DNA of 64,000 nucleotides from Halalkalicoccus sp. CG83 (GCF_037081715.1 NZ_JAZDDH010000001.1:248001-312000); one strand, 5' to 3'. Positions 16,261-25,132 are shown, counted from the first letter of the stretch. Numbers and translations are program-made. The notes: generated from the letters alone by a model not told the origin.

Positions 16261-16914
16261 GTGCACGCCTTCAGCGACCTCGCGCTGGCCGTCTACTGTC
16301 CGCGAAAGCTCTACTATCGTTGCGAGGACGCTCGCGAGGTGCCCGACGCCGTCACGACCCGCCGTGCACTCGCCTTCGAGTACCGAACCCTTCTCGACGC
16401 CGACGACTCCCTCCTCCGGCGTCGGCCGATCGCCGTCGCTCCCGACGAGTTTCGGACGAACCTGACGCGTACTCTCGACCGTCTCGACCGCTTCGAGGAG
16501 CTCGCCGATCCCCCCGAACGCGACGTCCTCCTCACGGGTCGGGAGTGTCGCGGCGTCGTCCACAAGCTGCTCGAGGGGCCGCCCGTTCCGTCGATCGTCT
16601 CCGCCGGCAGGCCGCCCGAGAACGGCGTCTGGGCGCCCCAGTCGGTGCGGGCGGTCGCGGCGGCGAAGGCGCTCGCCTGGGAGCGCGAGACGCCGGTCGA
16701 GACCGCCTTCGTCGAGTACCCCACGTACGGAATCGTCCGCCGGATCGAGCTCACGACGCGGCGGAAGGCGCTCTACCGGCGGGCGATACGAACCGTCGAG
16801 GCGATCGACGGGCCGCCGCCGCGGCTCGCCGACGACGCGAAGTGCGCCGGCTGTGAGTACCGCGACCGCTGCGGCGTCAGAACCCGATCGCTTCGCTCAC
16901 TGCTCGGCCTCTAG
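16261..16914 (+). CDS. Cas4/Dna2-like Fe-S protein with degenerate nuclease motifs
   Basis: A 217-residue protein of the Cas4/Dna2 PD-(D/E)XK group. The Fe-S cysteines are in place: one in AVYCPRKLYYR at the N-terminus and three in CAGCEYRDRC near the C-terminus. The catalytic GxxD and ExK positions seem replaced (GVVHKLLEG; PSIVSAG), so nuclease activity is doubtful. The GTG start is supported by AAGGAG four to nine bases upstream (16252-16257). No CRISPR array or other cas gene is in the window. Its tail overlaps the convergent sua5 gene by 18 bases. Confidence 0.72.
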   Translation: MHAFSDLALAVYCPRKLYYRCEDAREVPDAVTTRRALAFEYRTLLDADDSLLRRRPIAVAPDEFRTNLTRTLDRLDRFEELADPPERDVLLTGRECRGVVHKLLEGPPVPSIVSAGRPPENGVWAPQSVRAVAAAKALAWERETPVETAFVEYPTYGIVRRIELTTRRKALYRRAIRTVEAIDGPPPRLADDAKCAGCEYRDRCGVRTRSLRSLLGL

Positions 16915-17499
16915 CCACGCCTCGATCCGATCGGCGAGCGCGCCGCGGCGGTGGATCTCCTCGTTTTCGACGTCGACGACGGTGCTCTCGGTTCCTCCGA
17001 CCTCTCCGCCATCGAGTACGGACTCGACCGCCTCGCGGATCTCCGGATCGAGCTCGTCGGCCCGTCGGGCGCTGGGCTCGCCGCTTCGATTCGCGCTCGT
17101 CGCCGTGACCGGTGCGACCCGTTCGAGCAACGAGAGCGCCAGCGGATGATCGGGGATCCGAACGCCGACCCGGTCGCGTCCGGCGGTAAGCGCCTCGGGA
17201 ACTCGGTCTCCGGCCTCAACCACCACCGTCACCGGGCCGGGGAGGAACTCGCGCACGAACCGCCGCTCTCTATCGGTGAGATCGGTATACTGGACCGCGC
17301 TCTCGACGTCGGGGACCGCCATCGACAGCGGGTTCGACCGTGGCCGTCCCTTCGCCTCGAAGACCCGATCTATCGCCTCGGGATCAAGCGCGTCCGCGCC
17401 GAGGCCGTAGACCGTCTCCGTGGGGTAGACGACGAGCTCCCCGCCCCGGATCGCGTCGGCCGCCCGTTCGAGCTCGGCGTCGGAGTCGCTCGCGTTCAT
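16897..17499 (-). CDS. sua5: L-threonylcarbamoyladenylate synthase (Sua5/YrdC)
   Basis: A 200-residue YrdC-domain enzyme that makes threonylcarbamoyl-AMP from threonine, bicarbonate and ATP, the first step of t6A37 modification of ANN-decoding tRNAs. Family motifs are VVYPTETVYGLGADA, KGRPRSNPLSMAVPD, LPGPVTVV, VGVRIPDH and TSANRSGEPSA. It lacks the longer C-terminal Sua5 domain, so in form it is the TsaC/YrdC type. The start MNASDSDAELERAA gives the normal length. Confidence 0.93.
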   Translation of the reverse strand: MNASDSDAELERAADAIRGGELVVYPTETVYGLGADALDPEAIDRVFEAKGRPRSNPLSMAVPDVESAVQYTDLTDRERRFVREFLPGPVTVVVEAGDRVPEALTAGRDRVGVRIPDHPLALSLLERVAPVTATSANRSGEPSARRADELDPEIREAVESVLDGGEVGGTESTVVDVENEEIHRRGALADRIEAWLEAEQ

Positions 17500-17529
17500 A
17501 GGTGAGGTCTCGTATCGGCTGTGAGAAAA

Positions 17530-18042
17530 CTACAGCGACTCGATGGCGTCTTCGATCTCGTCGTACTCGGGGAAGTCGGGCCACTCCTCGGCGACCCACG
17601 CGTACCGTACGGTCCGGTCGGCGTCGAGCAGGAAGACGGCCGGACGGGGCTCGCTGATGCCGGTCATCCCGTCGAGCTCGTGATCGATGCCGTACTCCCG
17701 GCCGACGTCGTTCGCGGGGTCGCTGAACAGCGCGTACTCCATCTCTCGCTCGTGGATGAACCCCCGGTGCTCGTACGGCGTCGAGATCGAGAGCCCCACT
17801 ACCTGCAGGTCGCGCCCCTCGTCCCACGCGCGGTCGCGGAGCTCGTTCCAGACGTACGTCGCGGGGAAGTCGCCGTCCATCGGCGTGAAGACGAGCAGGA
17901 CGGGACCCTCGGCGGTCAGCTCGGAGAGCGAGACGTCCTCCCAGAACTCGCGGTTGACTAGCGGGCGGGTGAAATCGGGGGCGGTCTCGCCCTCCTCGGG
18001 GTGCTCCGACGGCGGCAGTTCGCTGACCTCGAAGTCCACCAT
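17530..18042 (-). CDS. Redoxin (AhpC/TSA-fold) protein without cysteine
   Basis: A 170-residue thioredoxin-fold protein of the peroxiredoxin-like redoxin group: GETAPDFTRPLVN, LLVFTPMDGDFPATYVWNELRD, VVGLSISTPYEH and RPAVFLLDADRTVRYAW. The peroxidatic Cys expected after the third strand is missing (ATYVW stands where TxxC is usual), and there is no Cys anywhere, so it cannot be an ordinary peroxiredoxin. Its ATG overlaps the glutaredoxin stop by one base (TGATG), so the two are made together; a binding or chaperone role for the pair is possible. Confidence 0.8.
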   Translation of the reverse strand: MVDFEVSELPPSEHPEEGETAPDFTRPLVNREFWEDVSLSELTAEGPVLLVFTPMDGDFPATYVWNELRDRAWDEGRDLQVVGLSISTPYEHRGFIHEREMEYALFSDPANDVGREYGIDHELDGMTGISEPRPAVFLLDADRTVRYAWVAEEWPDFPEYDEIEDAIESL

Positions 18043-18308
18043 CAGGCGCCCGCCTCCTCCCCGTAGGTTCGGTCGAGGTACTCGGCGATGTTCGCGCTCT
18101 CGGCCATCGTCACGCCCGTGTTCTCGTCGACGATCACCGGCACGGTCCGGACGCCGCTGACGCGCTTGACCGCGTCTCGCTCCGAGTGCATCGCCTCGAC
18201 GAACCGGGAGTGGTACTCGAGGTCGTACTCTCCCAGCTTCCGGGTGACGCGCTCGCAGTACGGACATCCCTGGAGTCGGTAGAACGTGATCGGCGGTTGA
18301 TCAGCCAT
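18042..18308 (-). CDS. Glutaredoxin
   Basis: An 88-residue glutaredoxin that reduces disulfides or low-molecular-weight thiol mixed disulfides in the cytoplasm. It has the FYRLQGCPYCERV active site, the cis-proline segment VRTVPVIVDENTG, and ESANIAEYLDRTYG near the C-terminus, as in the NrdH/Grx group. First gene of a two-gene coupled unit with the cysteine-free redoxin. Haloarchaea use gamma-glutamylcysteine instead of glutathione, so the physiological thiol may differ. Confidence 0.9.
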   Translation of the reverse strand: MADQPPITFYRLQGCPYCERVTRKLGEYDLEYHSRFVEAMHSERDAVKRVSGVRTVPVIVDENTGVTMAESANIAEYLDRTYGEEAGA

Positions 18309-18395
18309 ACATCCGACTACGCGGTCGACGGCCGTAAACGCTTTCCCAGCGGTCGGAAACGTTTAATCCCGCCGGCTTTCAAGAACGTGTACTGA

Positions 18396-19748
18396 ATGGT
18401 GCACCTTCCTCTCCTAGTCGATGTCTTCGGGATCGAACTCTCTCTCGGGCTGATCACCACCCTCGGCGCCGCCGGCATCGTCATGCTCATCGGGCTGTCG
18501 GCCTTCTTCTCCTCCTCCGAGATCGCGATGTTCTCGCTCGCCCAACACCGCGTCGATACGATGGTCGAGGAGGGCCTCCCCGGTGCCGAGATGGTCAAGA
18601 CGCTGAAGAAGGACCCTCACCGACTGCTGGTGACGATCCTCGTCGGCAACAACATCGCCAACATCGCGATGTCCGCGATCGCGACCGGACTGCTCGGGCT
18701 CTACGTCAGCGGCGCCGTCGCCGTCGGGGTCGCGACGCTCGGCATCACCGCGGTGGTGTTGCTGTTCGGCGAGAGCGCGCCCAAGTCCTACGCCGTCGAA
18801 CACGCCGACTCGTGGGCCCGGCGGATCGCCCGTCCGCTGAAGCTCGCCGAGTACGCGATGTACCCGCTGATCGTCCTCTTCGACTACCTCACCCGCCAGA
18901 TCAACCGTCTGACCGGAAGCACGGGCGGCGCGATCGAGACCGCCTACGTCACCCGCGACGAGATCCAGGACCTGATCGAGACCGGCGAGCGCGAGGGGGT
19001 CATCGAGGAGGACGAACACGACATGCTCCGGCGCATCTTCCGGTTCACCGACACCATCGCCAAGGAGGTGATGACGCCGCGTCTCGACATGACGGCCGTC
19101 TCCGCCGAGACGAGCATCGACGAGGCGATCGAGACCTCGATCCAGAGCGGCCACGAACGCCTGCCGGTGTACGAGGGCAACCTCGACAACGTCATCGGAA
19201 TCATCACCATCCAGGACCTGATCCGCGAGTCCCGGTACGGCGAGCGGACGGTCCCGCTTTCGGATCTCACCACGCCGACGCTCCACGTCCCCGAGTCGAA
19301 GAACGTCGACGAACTGCTCGCCGAGATGCGCGAGGACCGGCTGAACATGGTGATCGTCATCGACGAGTTCGGCACCACCGAGGGGCTGGTGACGATGGAG
19401 GACCTCGTCGAGGAGGTCGTCGGCGAGATCCTCGAGGGCGGCGAGGAGGAGCCGATCGAGCACCTCGACGAGAACACCGTTCGGGTGCGCGGCGAGGTCA
19501 ACATCCACGAGGTGAACGAGGTCCTCGAGATCGAGCTCCCCGAGGGCGAGGAGTTCGAGACGATCGCGGGCTTCATCTTCAACCGCGCGGGCCGGCTGGT
19601 CGAGGAGGGCGAGTCGATCGCCTACGACGGCGTCGAGATCACGGTCGAACACGTCGAGAACACCCGCATCATGCGCGCTCGCGTCGAACGCGACGCCATC
19701 GAGGTCGAGCCCGAGACCGAGACCGAGATCGACGAGCCGACCGGTTAG
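18396..19748 (+). CDS. CNNM/CorC-type (DUF21-CBS) membrane transporter
   Basis: A 450-residue protein of the hemolysin-related CNNM/CorC family, linked to magnesium (or cobalt) transport. Residues 1 to about 190 are the DUF21 membrane domain (FFSSSEIAMFSLAQHRV, VGNNIANIAMSAIATG, ESAPKSYAVEHAD). Two CBS motifs follow (VMTPRLDMTAV and MVIVIDEFGTTEGLVTMEDLVEEVVGEI), which in relatives bind ATP-Mg, and then the CorC_HlyC domain. The tail is acidic. A GTTTAATC box at 18361-18368 supports the leaderless ATG. It converges on the phosphate transporter gene with a one-base gap. Confidence 0.9.
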   Translation: MVHLPLLVDVFGIELSLGLITTLGAAGIVMLIGLSAFFSSSEIAMFSLAQHRVDTMVEEGLPGAEMVKTLKKDPHRLLVTILVGNNIANIAMSAIATGLLGLYVSGAVAVGVATLGITAVVLLFGESAPKSYAVEHADSWARRIARPLKLAEYAMYPLIVLFDYLTRQINRLTGSTGGAIETAYVTRDEIQDLIETGEREGVIEEDEHDMLRRIFRFTDTIAKEVMTPRLDMTAVSAETSIDEAIETSIQSGHERLPVYEGNLDNVIGIITIQDLIRESRYGERTVPLSDLTTPTLHVPESKNVDELLAEMREDRLNMVIVIDEFGTTEGLVTMEDLVEEVVGEILEGGEEEPIEHLDENTVRVRGEVNIHEVNEVLEIELPEGEEFETIAGFIFNRAGRLVEEGESIAYDGVEITVEHVENTRIMRARVERDAIEVEPETETEIDEPTG

Positions 19749-19749
19749 C

Positions 19750-20943
19750 TCAGATCACCCACTGGACGGCGGAGAAGACGCCGTAGCTCAGCACGATCGA
19801 GAGCACGAGCGAGCCGATCCACGCGAGCACCGTATAGAGCATCTTCCCCTTGCTCACCCCGCCGGCTCCGGCCGCGTAGCCGCTTCCCACGACGGCGCTG
19901 ACGATGATCTCGTTGAACGAGACGGGGATGCCGAACAGCACGGCGGCCTGGGCGATCGCGAACGAGGGGATCAGCGCGGCGATCGAGCGTCGGGGGCCCA
20001 GCGAGGAGTAGTCCTGGGCGATCGCCTTGATCATCCGCGGTGCGCCGGTCCACGAGCCCGCGAGCAGCCCGATCCCGCCGCCGACGAGGATCGCCGTCAG
20101 CGGGAGGCCGAACGGGTCGAACAGCGGGAGCAGCGGTCCGATCGCGAGCCCGACCTGACTGCCGCCGGCCGAGAACGCCACCAGCCCGCCGAGCACGAGC
20201 AGGAAACGCCGCTGGGCGCGATCCTGGTCGCGGCGCATGTCGTAGCCGACGGCGAGCGCGCAGAGGAGTGCGAAGACGAGCGTCACGCCCGCCTGAACGA
20301 CGTCGATCCCGGCTATCGCAGGGGCGTCCGTGGCCGACGCGGCGGCGGCGCTGACGGTCATGCTGACGTCAGGCGGGCCGAGCAGCGCGAACTCGATGTT
20401 TGCGAGCATGACGCCGACGATGCCCGCGAGCAGCGGGACGGTGTAGCTCTCGGGGGCCCTCTCGCTGCGCAACAGACGGGCGGTCACATAGGCGATCCCG
20501 CCGCCGACAAAGGGCGTGAGCACCCACAGCGCCGTGATCTCCCGATACTTGGCCCACGCCGGATCGCCCCCCAGCGCGAGGCCGACGCCGACGATCGCAC
20601 CCGTCACGGTGAACGCCGTCGCTATCGGATAGCCCAGGAACACGCCGACCGCGACGAGCGCGGCCGCCGTCAACAGTCCGACGGTCGCCGCCTCCGCCGA
20701 GAGCGTGACGCCGCCGATCAGCTCGCGTCCGACCGCCTCGGAGACGTTCGCCCCCTGGAGCACGGCCCCGGCGAAGCCGAGCAGGCCGACCAGAAAGCCC
20801 GCGCGCATCACCGAGATGGCGTTGGCTCCGACCGCGGGGGCGAAGGGAGTAGAGCCGCTCGATCCGGCGCCGATCGCCCACGCCATGAACAGACTGGCGA
20901 CTGCGGCGACGACGAGCGTCGCGAGCGTCGCGATATCGACCAT
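19750..20943 (-). CDS. pit: Inorganic phosphate transporter, PiT family
   Basis: A 397-residue PiT/SLC20-type symporter that imports phosphate, probably as metal phosphate or with sodium. The two inverted half-repeats carry GANAISVMRAGFLVGLLGFAG near the N-terminus and GIPVSFNEIIVSAVVGSGYAAG near the C-terminus, the family signature regions, with about ten helices overall. It lies 33 bases behind the DUF5828 gene on the same strand, the same order as pitA with its accessory partner in other prokaryotes. Confidence 0.9.
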   Translation of the reverse strand: MVDIATLATLVVAAVASLFMAWAIGAGSSGSTPFAPAVGANAISVMRAGFLVGLLGFAGAVLQGANVSEAVGRELIGGVTLSAEAATVGLLTAAALVAVGVFLGYPIATAFTVTGAIVGVGLALGGDPAWAKYREITALWVLTPFVGGGIAYVTARLLRSERAPESYTVPLLAGIVGVMLANIEFALLGPPDVSMTVSAAAASATDAPAIAGIDVVQAGVTLVFALLCALAVGYDMRRDQDRAQRRFLLVLGGLVAFSAGGSQVGLAIGPLLPLFDPFGLPLTAILVGGGIGLLAGSWTGAPRMIKAIAQDYSSLGPRRSIAALIPSFAIAQAAVLFGIPVSFNEIIVSAVVGSGYAAGAGGVSKGKMLYTVLAWIGSLVLSIVLSYGVFSAVQWVI

Positions 20944-20976
20944 TACGGTCTCGCTTTCGCCCTCGTCTCCATGACG

Positions 20977-21810
20977 CTACTGATCTCGATCTTCGTCTTC
21001 GTCTTCGGCGACGGCGCTCGCGGTCTCGCGTTCGGTCTCGGTGGTCTCGAGCCCCTCGACGAGCTCGGCCGCCTCGATCTGCTCTCTGATCCCCTCGGCG
21101 GCGTCGGACTCGTTCCCGTTCAGCTCCTCGGGGTTGGCGGTCGTCGCCTCGAGTTCGGCCTCCGTCGGCTCCGCGCCCTCGACGGTCTCGGCGATCTCGA
21201 CGTCCTTCTCGGTCTCGACGTGCCAGCGGTCGATCGAGTCCTCGTACTCCGCGAGGCGCTTCGAGACCTCCACCTTGATCTCGTCGTCGTTGACGTTGAC
21301 CTCGAAGACGAACTCGGGTACCTCCCCCCGGGTCGTTCGCTGGAGGTTCGCGCTCACGAGTTCGTTGTCGAAGTAGTACGGCGCGAGCTGCGTCATCACC
21401 TTCTGGTAGACGGTGTCCTCGACCGTCCGCAGCGCCTTCCGGCTCGCCGAATCCGCGGCGCGGGCGACGTAGCCGACCGACTCTCCCCACTTGTCGAGCG
21501 CGTCCTCGGTGTCGTCGTTCTCGAGGCTCTCGTAGGACTCGGTGAGACGCTCGCCGGCAGTACGCAGGTCGTCGTCGGGATCCTTGCCCGCTCGTTCGCC
21601 CTCGCCCTCGCCCACGCTTGCCTGGGCGGCGGTCTTCTCGCTGACGTCCTCGTCGATGCGCTCGCCGAACTTCGGCCGCCACTCGTTCCACTCGCTGAAG
21701 GCGGGGCCACCGGCGCCGGCTTCCCGAAGCGCGCGGGTGATACGCTCGCCGTGTTCGACGACGTCCGCCCACCGACCGCGCTGTTTGAACCCAGCGATGG
21801 TCTCTTCCAT
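20977..21810 (-). CDS. Haloarchaeal DUF5828-type protein, partner of PiT
   Basis: A 277-residue acidic, mainly helical protein. Residues 1 to about 195 are the conserved part (WADVVEHGERITRALREAG, FSEWNEWRPKFGERIDEDV, APYYFDNELVSANLQR); the rest is a low-complexity Glu/Thr-rich tail. I recognise it as a conserved haloarchaeal family probably numbered DUF5828, with no known activity. Its position before pit suggests a regulatory role in phosphate uptake. A TATA box at 21836-21843 fixes the leaderless start. Confidence 0.65.
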   Translation of the reverse strand: MEETIAGFKQRGRWADVVEHGERITRALREAGAGGPAFSEWNEWRPKFGERIDEDVSEKTAAQASVGEGEGERAGKDPDDDLRTAGERLTESYESLENDDTEDALDKWGESVGYVARAADSASRKALRTVEDTVYQKVMTQLAPYYFDNELVSANLQRTTRGEVPEFVFEVNVNDDEIKVEVSKRLAEYEDSIDRWHVETEKDVEIAETVEGAEPTEAELEATTANPEELNGNESDAAEGIREQIEAAELVEGLETTETERETASAVAEDEDEDRDQ

Positions 21811-21835
21811 TTGGGTTACTACTCCGCCTCGGACG

Positions 21836-21843
21836 CTATATAG
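21836..21843 (-). promoter_or_regulatory. TATA box of the DUF5828-pit operon
   Basis: The core of the palindrome GCTATATAGC (21835-21844), centred 30 bases before the ATG at 21810. The symmetry makes it usable in either direction, but only the minus-strand gene is near enough. Confidence 0.5.
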
Positions 21844-21861
21844 CCGTTGGCCCTGCGTCCG

Positions 21862-22068
21862 CTATCGGCCGTAGATCAGGCGTTCGCCGAGGGAGTTGAA
21901 CCACTCCTTCGCCCGGCTCGCGGCGACGTGGTGGGCCGAGAGGCGGCGCATCTCGCGCTCCTCGATCTCGATGCGGTCCTCGCCGAGGAGCTCCCGATCG
22001 CCGTCCGTCGCGTCGATCACGGTCGTGATGCTGCAACGACCGCAGGCCTCGGTCTTCTTTCCACCCAT
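21862..22068 (-). CDS. Conserved small haloarchaeal protein with CxxC
   Basis: A 68-residue protein with one CGRC pair near the N-terminus (KTEACGRCSITT), a charged helix (RIEIEEREMRRLSAHHVAA) and an aromatic C-terminus (KEWFNSLGERLIYGR). A lone CxxC could bind metal only as a dimer. No function recognised. A box reading CGTATAACGG at 22091-22100 on this strand supports the start; the same 10-mer precedes the truncated hemoglobin gene. Confidence 0.6.
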   Translation of the reverse strand: MGGKKTEACGRCSITTVIDATDGDRELLGEDRIEIEEREMRRLSAHHVAASRAKEWFNSLGERLIYGR

Positions 22069-22231
22069 GGTCGACGCTACTCGCTCTAGACCGTTATACG
22101 TTGCCGTGCGCCACCGGCGCTACGAGCGGTGAATCCGGAGAACGCGTCGGGATCGGTGGTCGGACGCCGCGGCGCCGCCGACGGCTACCGATCGGATACA
22201 AGTATTAGGCCGTCGACCGCCTTCCCCCACC

Positions 22232-22606
22232 ATGGGCTATCACGTGATCTCGGTCGACGACCTCGAGGCGACCCCCGACCGGCCCTGTGACCGACATCCG
22301 ATCGGAGAGACCGCCGGTCTCGAGACCGTCGCCGTCAACCACTACGACGCCGCCTCGGGCGAACAGCTCCCGCTCGCGTACCACTACCATGACGACCAGG
22401 AGGAACTGTTCTACGTCCTCTCGGGGACGCTGAGCGTCGAGACGCCCGACGGCGAGTATACGGTCGACGCGAACGAGGCCTTCGTCGTCGAACCCGACAG
22501 TCCTCACCGCGCGTACAACGCCGAGAGCGCGGACCGACCGGTTCGCGTGCTCGCGATCGGCGCGCCGCCGATCGACGACGTCCACCCCTACGAACCGGAA
22601 CCATGA
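22232..22606 (+). CDS. Cupin-domain protein
   Basis: A 124-residue single-domain cupin. Motif 1 is YHYHDDQEELFYVLSGTLSVE (two His and a Glu of the metal site) and motif 2 is FVVEPDSPHRAYNAE (third His). It probably binds a divalent metal; small cupins range from isomerases to dioxygenases and ligand sensors, and nothing here narrows that. ACAAGTATTAGG at 22198-22209 gives the TATA box. The next gene starts four bases inside its end, so the two form an operon. Confidence 0.85.
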   Translation: MGYHVISVDDLEATPDRPCDRHPIGETAGLETVAVNHYDAASGEQLPLAYHYHDDQEELFYVLSGTLSVETPDGEYTVDANEAFVVEPDSPHRAYNAESADRPVRVLAIGAPPIDDVHPYEPEP

Positions 22607-23217
22607 GCGCCGACGCCGAATCCGGAGCCGGAAGCGAGGGCGCGAACGACACGGACGTGATCCCGGAGTGGGAGGACGCCTTCCTCGACCGGGCCGCGGA
22701 TCGCCTCGCGCCCAACTACGACCTCGAGAAGGACTACGCGGTTCAGGGCGAGCGCTTCGACCTCTACGGCGAGATGACGCTCCACAGCCAGAAACACTTC
22801 TTCCATCCGGCGCTGTCGTTCGCCCACCACGACTCCTACGAACACCTGTTCGTCCGGCGGGTCGAGCGCGTCCGATCGGCGGAACTCGACCGGCTGGTCG
22901 AGCTGGGTCACGACCTCGCCGAGGAGTGGATCGTCGCCGACGAGGAGCACTACAGCACCGACTTCACGTTCGTGCTCGTGGCCGACGCCCTGGACGAATC
23001 GATCCGCGAGCGCGTCGCGGGCTTCTCGGATCGTACGCTGTTGAAGTTCGGCTACAACGGCCACTACGAGATCAATCTCGTCGTCGTCTCCCCCGACGAC
23101 GAGGAATGCATCGCCAGCGCGAACGCGGACGTGGCGGGGGCGTTCTCGCTGTGGGAATCGATCGAACGCGAGGAACCGGGACTGCTCGGCCTGATCGCGA
23201 GACGGCTACAGCTCTAG
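22603..23217 (+). CDS. Conserved haloarchaeal hypothetical protein
   Basis: A 204-residue soluble acidic protein. Distinct segments are DRLAPNYDLEKDYAVQGERF, LHSQKHFFHPALSFAHHDSYEHL, rich in His, and FTFVLVADALDESIRE followed by a beta-strand stretch with FGYNGHYEINLVVVSPDD. It looks like an alpha/beta domain of a haloarchaeal-only family; I cannot assign a function. Coupled to the cupin gene by an ATGA overlap at 22603-22606, so a shared task is likely. Confidence 0.6.
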   Translation: MSADAESGAGSEGANDTDVIPEWEDAFLDRAADRLAPNYDLEKDYAVQGERFDLYGEMTLHSQKHFFHPALSFAHHDSYEHLFVRRVERVRSAELDRLVELGHDLAEEWIVADEEHYSTDFTFVLVADALDESIRERVAGFSDRTLLKFGYNGHYEINLVVVSPDDEECIASANADVAGAFSLWESIEREEPGLLGLIARRLQL

Positions 23218-23220
23218 CCG

Positions 23221-25056
23221 TCAGTCGTCGGTGGTCTCGCTCTCGCCGCCGTCGGCCGCGACGGTCTCGCCCCTGCCGCGGGCCGTCTGGAGATTGCCGT
23301 ACCCGATCCGGAACAGCGCGACCGCGAGCCCGACCAACACGAGCGCGATCGCGCTCTGGACGAACACCGAGACGAGTTCGAGTCCCGTCGCCTCCGCGCG
23401 CCAACTCGCATCCAGCAGGTTGAGCCAGATGTTCTGGTAGCCGACGAGCCACAGCAGCGCCACGATCGTGATGACCGCCATCAGCGCCATCGGGACGCCG
23501 GTGCTGATCAGCTGCTTCGACTCGTCCCAGTTGGCGAGCCAGATCGTCCCGGTCAGGAGCGCGAGCGCCGCGAGCAGCTGGTTCGCGCCGCCGAACAGCG
23601 GCCAGAGGTCCTCCCACCGGCCGCTGGCGACGAGGAAGAACGAGACGACGACGATCACGCTCGTGTTGACGTACCGGTTCGCCCCGTAGCTCTGAGCAGC
23701 CGTCTCGGGGGTGCCGACGAGCTCCTCGGCCAGATAGCGTCCCAGTCTGACGGCCGTGTCCATGCTCGTCAGCAGGAAGCTCACCAGCACGAGCGCCATG
23801 AAGACGGATCCGATCGTCAGCGGGATGCCCAAGGCGGTGAGGATGATGCCGCCGCCGTCCGCGAAGTTCGGCAACGCGAGGCCGATGCCGCCCGCGGCGG
23901 GCGTCGCGGCGATCAGTACCACCGTACAGATCGACACGGCCGCGAGCAGCCCCTCGCCGAGCATGCCGCCGTAGCCGATCAGTCGGGCGTCGGTCTCCTT
24001 GTTGAGCTGTTTCGCGGTCGTCCCCGACGAGACGATCGAGTGGAAGCCGCTGATCGTCCCGCAGGCGATGGTGACGAACAACAGCGGGAACAGCGGCATC
24101 GCGAACGGAACGAGGTCGCTGCCCATGAACCCGTACCAGGCGGGGATGTTGATCTCGAGCGGTCGGCTGGTCGTCGTGATGAAGGTGCCGACGATCACCG
24201 CGAGCAGCGAGCCGCCGACGCCGGTGTAGAGCAGGAACGACGAGAGGTAGTCCCGCGGCTGGAGCAGCATCCAGACGGGAAGGATGCTCGCCGCGCCGCC
24301 GTAGACGAGCATGACGATCACCCAGGCGCCGATGTTGACGCTCTCGAGGATCGGCGGAACGAACCCGGGCGTCGAGTTCAACAGAACGAACGTCCCGGCG
24401 GGGTAGTCGCCGCCGGGGACGAGCGCGAAGGGGTACTGGATGCCGACCCAGACGGAGGCGAACACGCCGGCGACGAACACGACGGTGCCGACGGCGAAGG
24501 AGAGCCCGAGCTGGTAGAGCCAGACGCCGAAGACGAACGCCAGCGCGATGTAGAGGATGCTCGCGGTCGCGGCCTGGGGGTAGGCATCGAAGACGACGCC
24601 GATGACGAGCGAGAAGACGGCGACGACGAGGATGATGAGGAGAAACGCGAACCACAGCAGCATGTCCTTACCTCGTTCGCCGACGTACTGACCGATGATG
24701 TAGCCGATCGACTTCCCCTCGTGTCGGACGCTCGCCGACAGCGACGTGAAGTCGTGGACCGCCCCGAGGATCGGGTTGCCGATCGCGACCCACAGCACCG
24801 CGGGGACCCATCCCCAGATCAACGTTGCAGTGATCGGCCCGACGATCGGTGCCCCGCCCGCGATGCTGGAGTAGTGGTGTCCCAACAGGACTGGTTTCGT
24901 CGCCGGGACGTACTCCTGGCCGTCCTGGTACTTGTGTGCGGGTGTCTCCCGCGAGTCGTCGAGCCCGACGAACTGCGAGAGGTATCGCCCGTAGCCGATG
25001 TACGCGGCCGTGAACGTCGTCAACACGAGCGCCACGATCCAGATCACTCCTACCAT
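23221..25056 (-). CDS. cstA: Carbon starvation protein CstA (peptide/pyruvate transporter family)
   Basis: A 611-residue polytopic membrane protein of the CstA/BtsT family, which imports peptides or pyruvate. The family opening with GYGRYLSQ and the diagnostic LLGHHYSSIAGGAPIVGPITA are intact, followed by more than a dozen helices and a short acidic tail. The ATG at 25056 (MVGVIWIVALVL) was chosen over a GTG five codons earlier; a CTTATATTAAT box at 25087-25097 fits it. It lies downstream of arsA but a terminator-like hairpin separates them. Confidence 0.9.
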   Translation of the reverse strand: MVGVIWIVALVLTTFTAAYIGYGRYLSQFVGLDDSRETPAHKYQDGQEYVPATKPVLLGHHYSSIAGGAPIVGPITATLIWGWVPAVLWVAIGNPILGAVHDFTSLSASVRHEGKSIGYIIGQYVGERGKDMLLWFAFLLIILVVAVFSLVIGVVFDAYPQAATASILYIALAFVFGVWLYQLGLSFAVGTVVFVAGVFASVWVGIQYPFALVPGGDYPAGTFVLLNSTPGFVPPILESVNIGAWVIVMLVYGGAASILPVWMLLQPRDYLSSFLLYTGVGGSLLAVIVGTFITTTSRPLEINIPAWYGFMGSDLVPFAMPLFPLLFVTIACGTISGFHSIVSSGTTAKQLNKETDARLIGYGGMLGEGLLAAVSICTVVLIAATPAAGGIGLALPNFADGGGIILTALGIPLTIGSVFMALVLVSFLLTSMDTAVRLGRYLAEELVGTPETAAQSYGANRYVNTSVIVVVSFFLVASGRWEDLWPLFGGANQLLAALALLTGTIWLANWDESKQLISTGVPMALMAVITIVALLWLVGYQNIWLNLLDASWRAEATGLELVSVFVQSAIALVLVGLAVALFRIGYGNLQTARGRGETVAADGGESETTDD

Positions 25057-25132
25057 GCGTAGTTCTACCACTCGAATCGTCCAGGATTAATATAAGCCTG
25101 GCGTATGAGTTCTCCCGAACGGCCGCTGAGTA

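Noticed and set aside
25081-25101. CCAGG and CCTGG flanking the cstA TATA box as a possible operator
   Set aside because: Only five bases per arm and no extension; too short to separate from chance in this GC-rich DNA.
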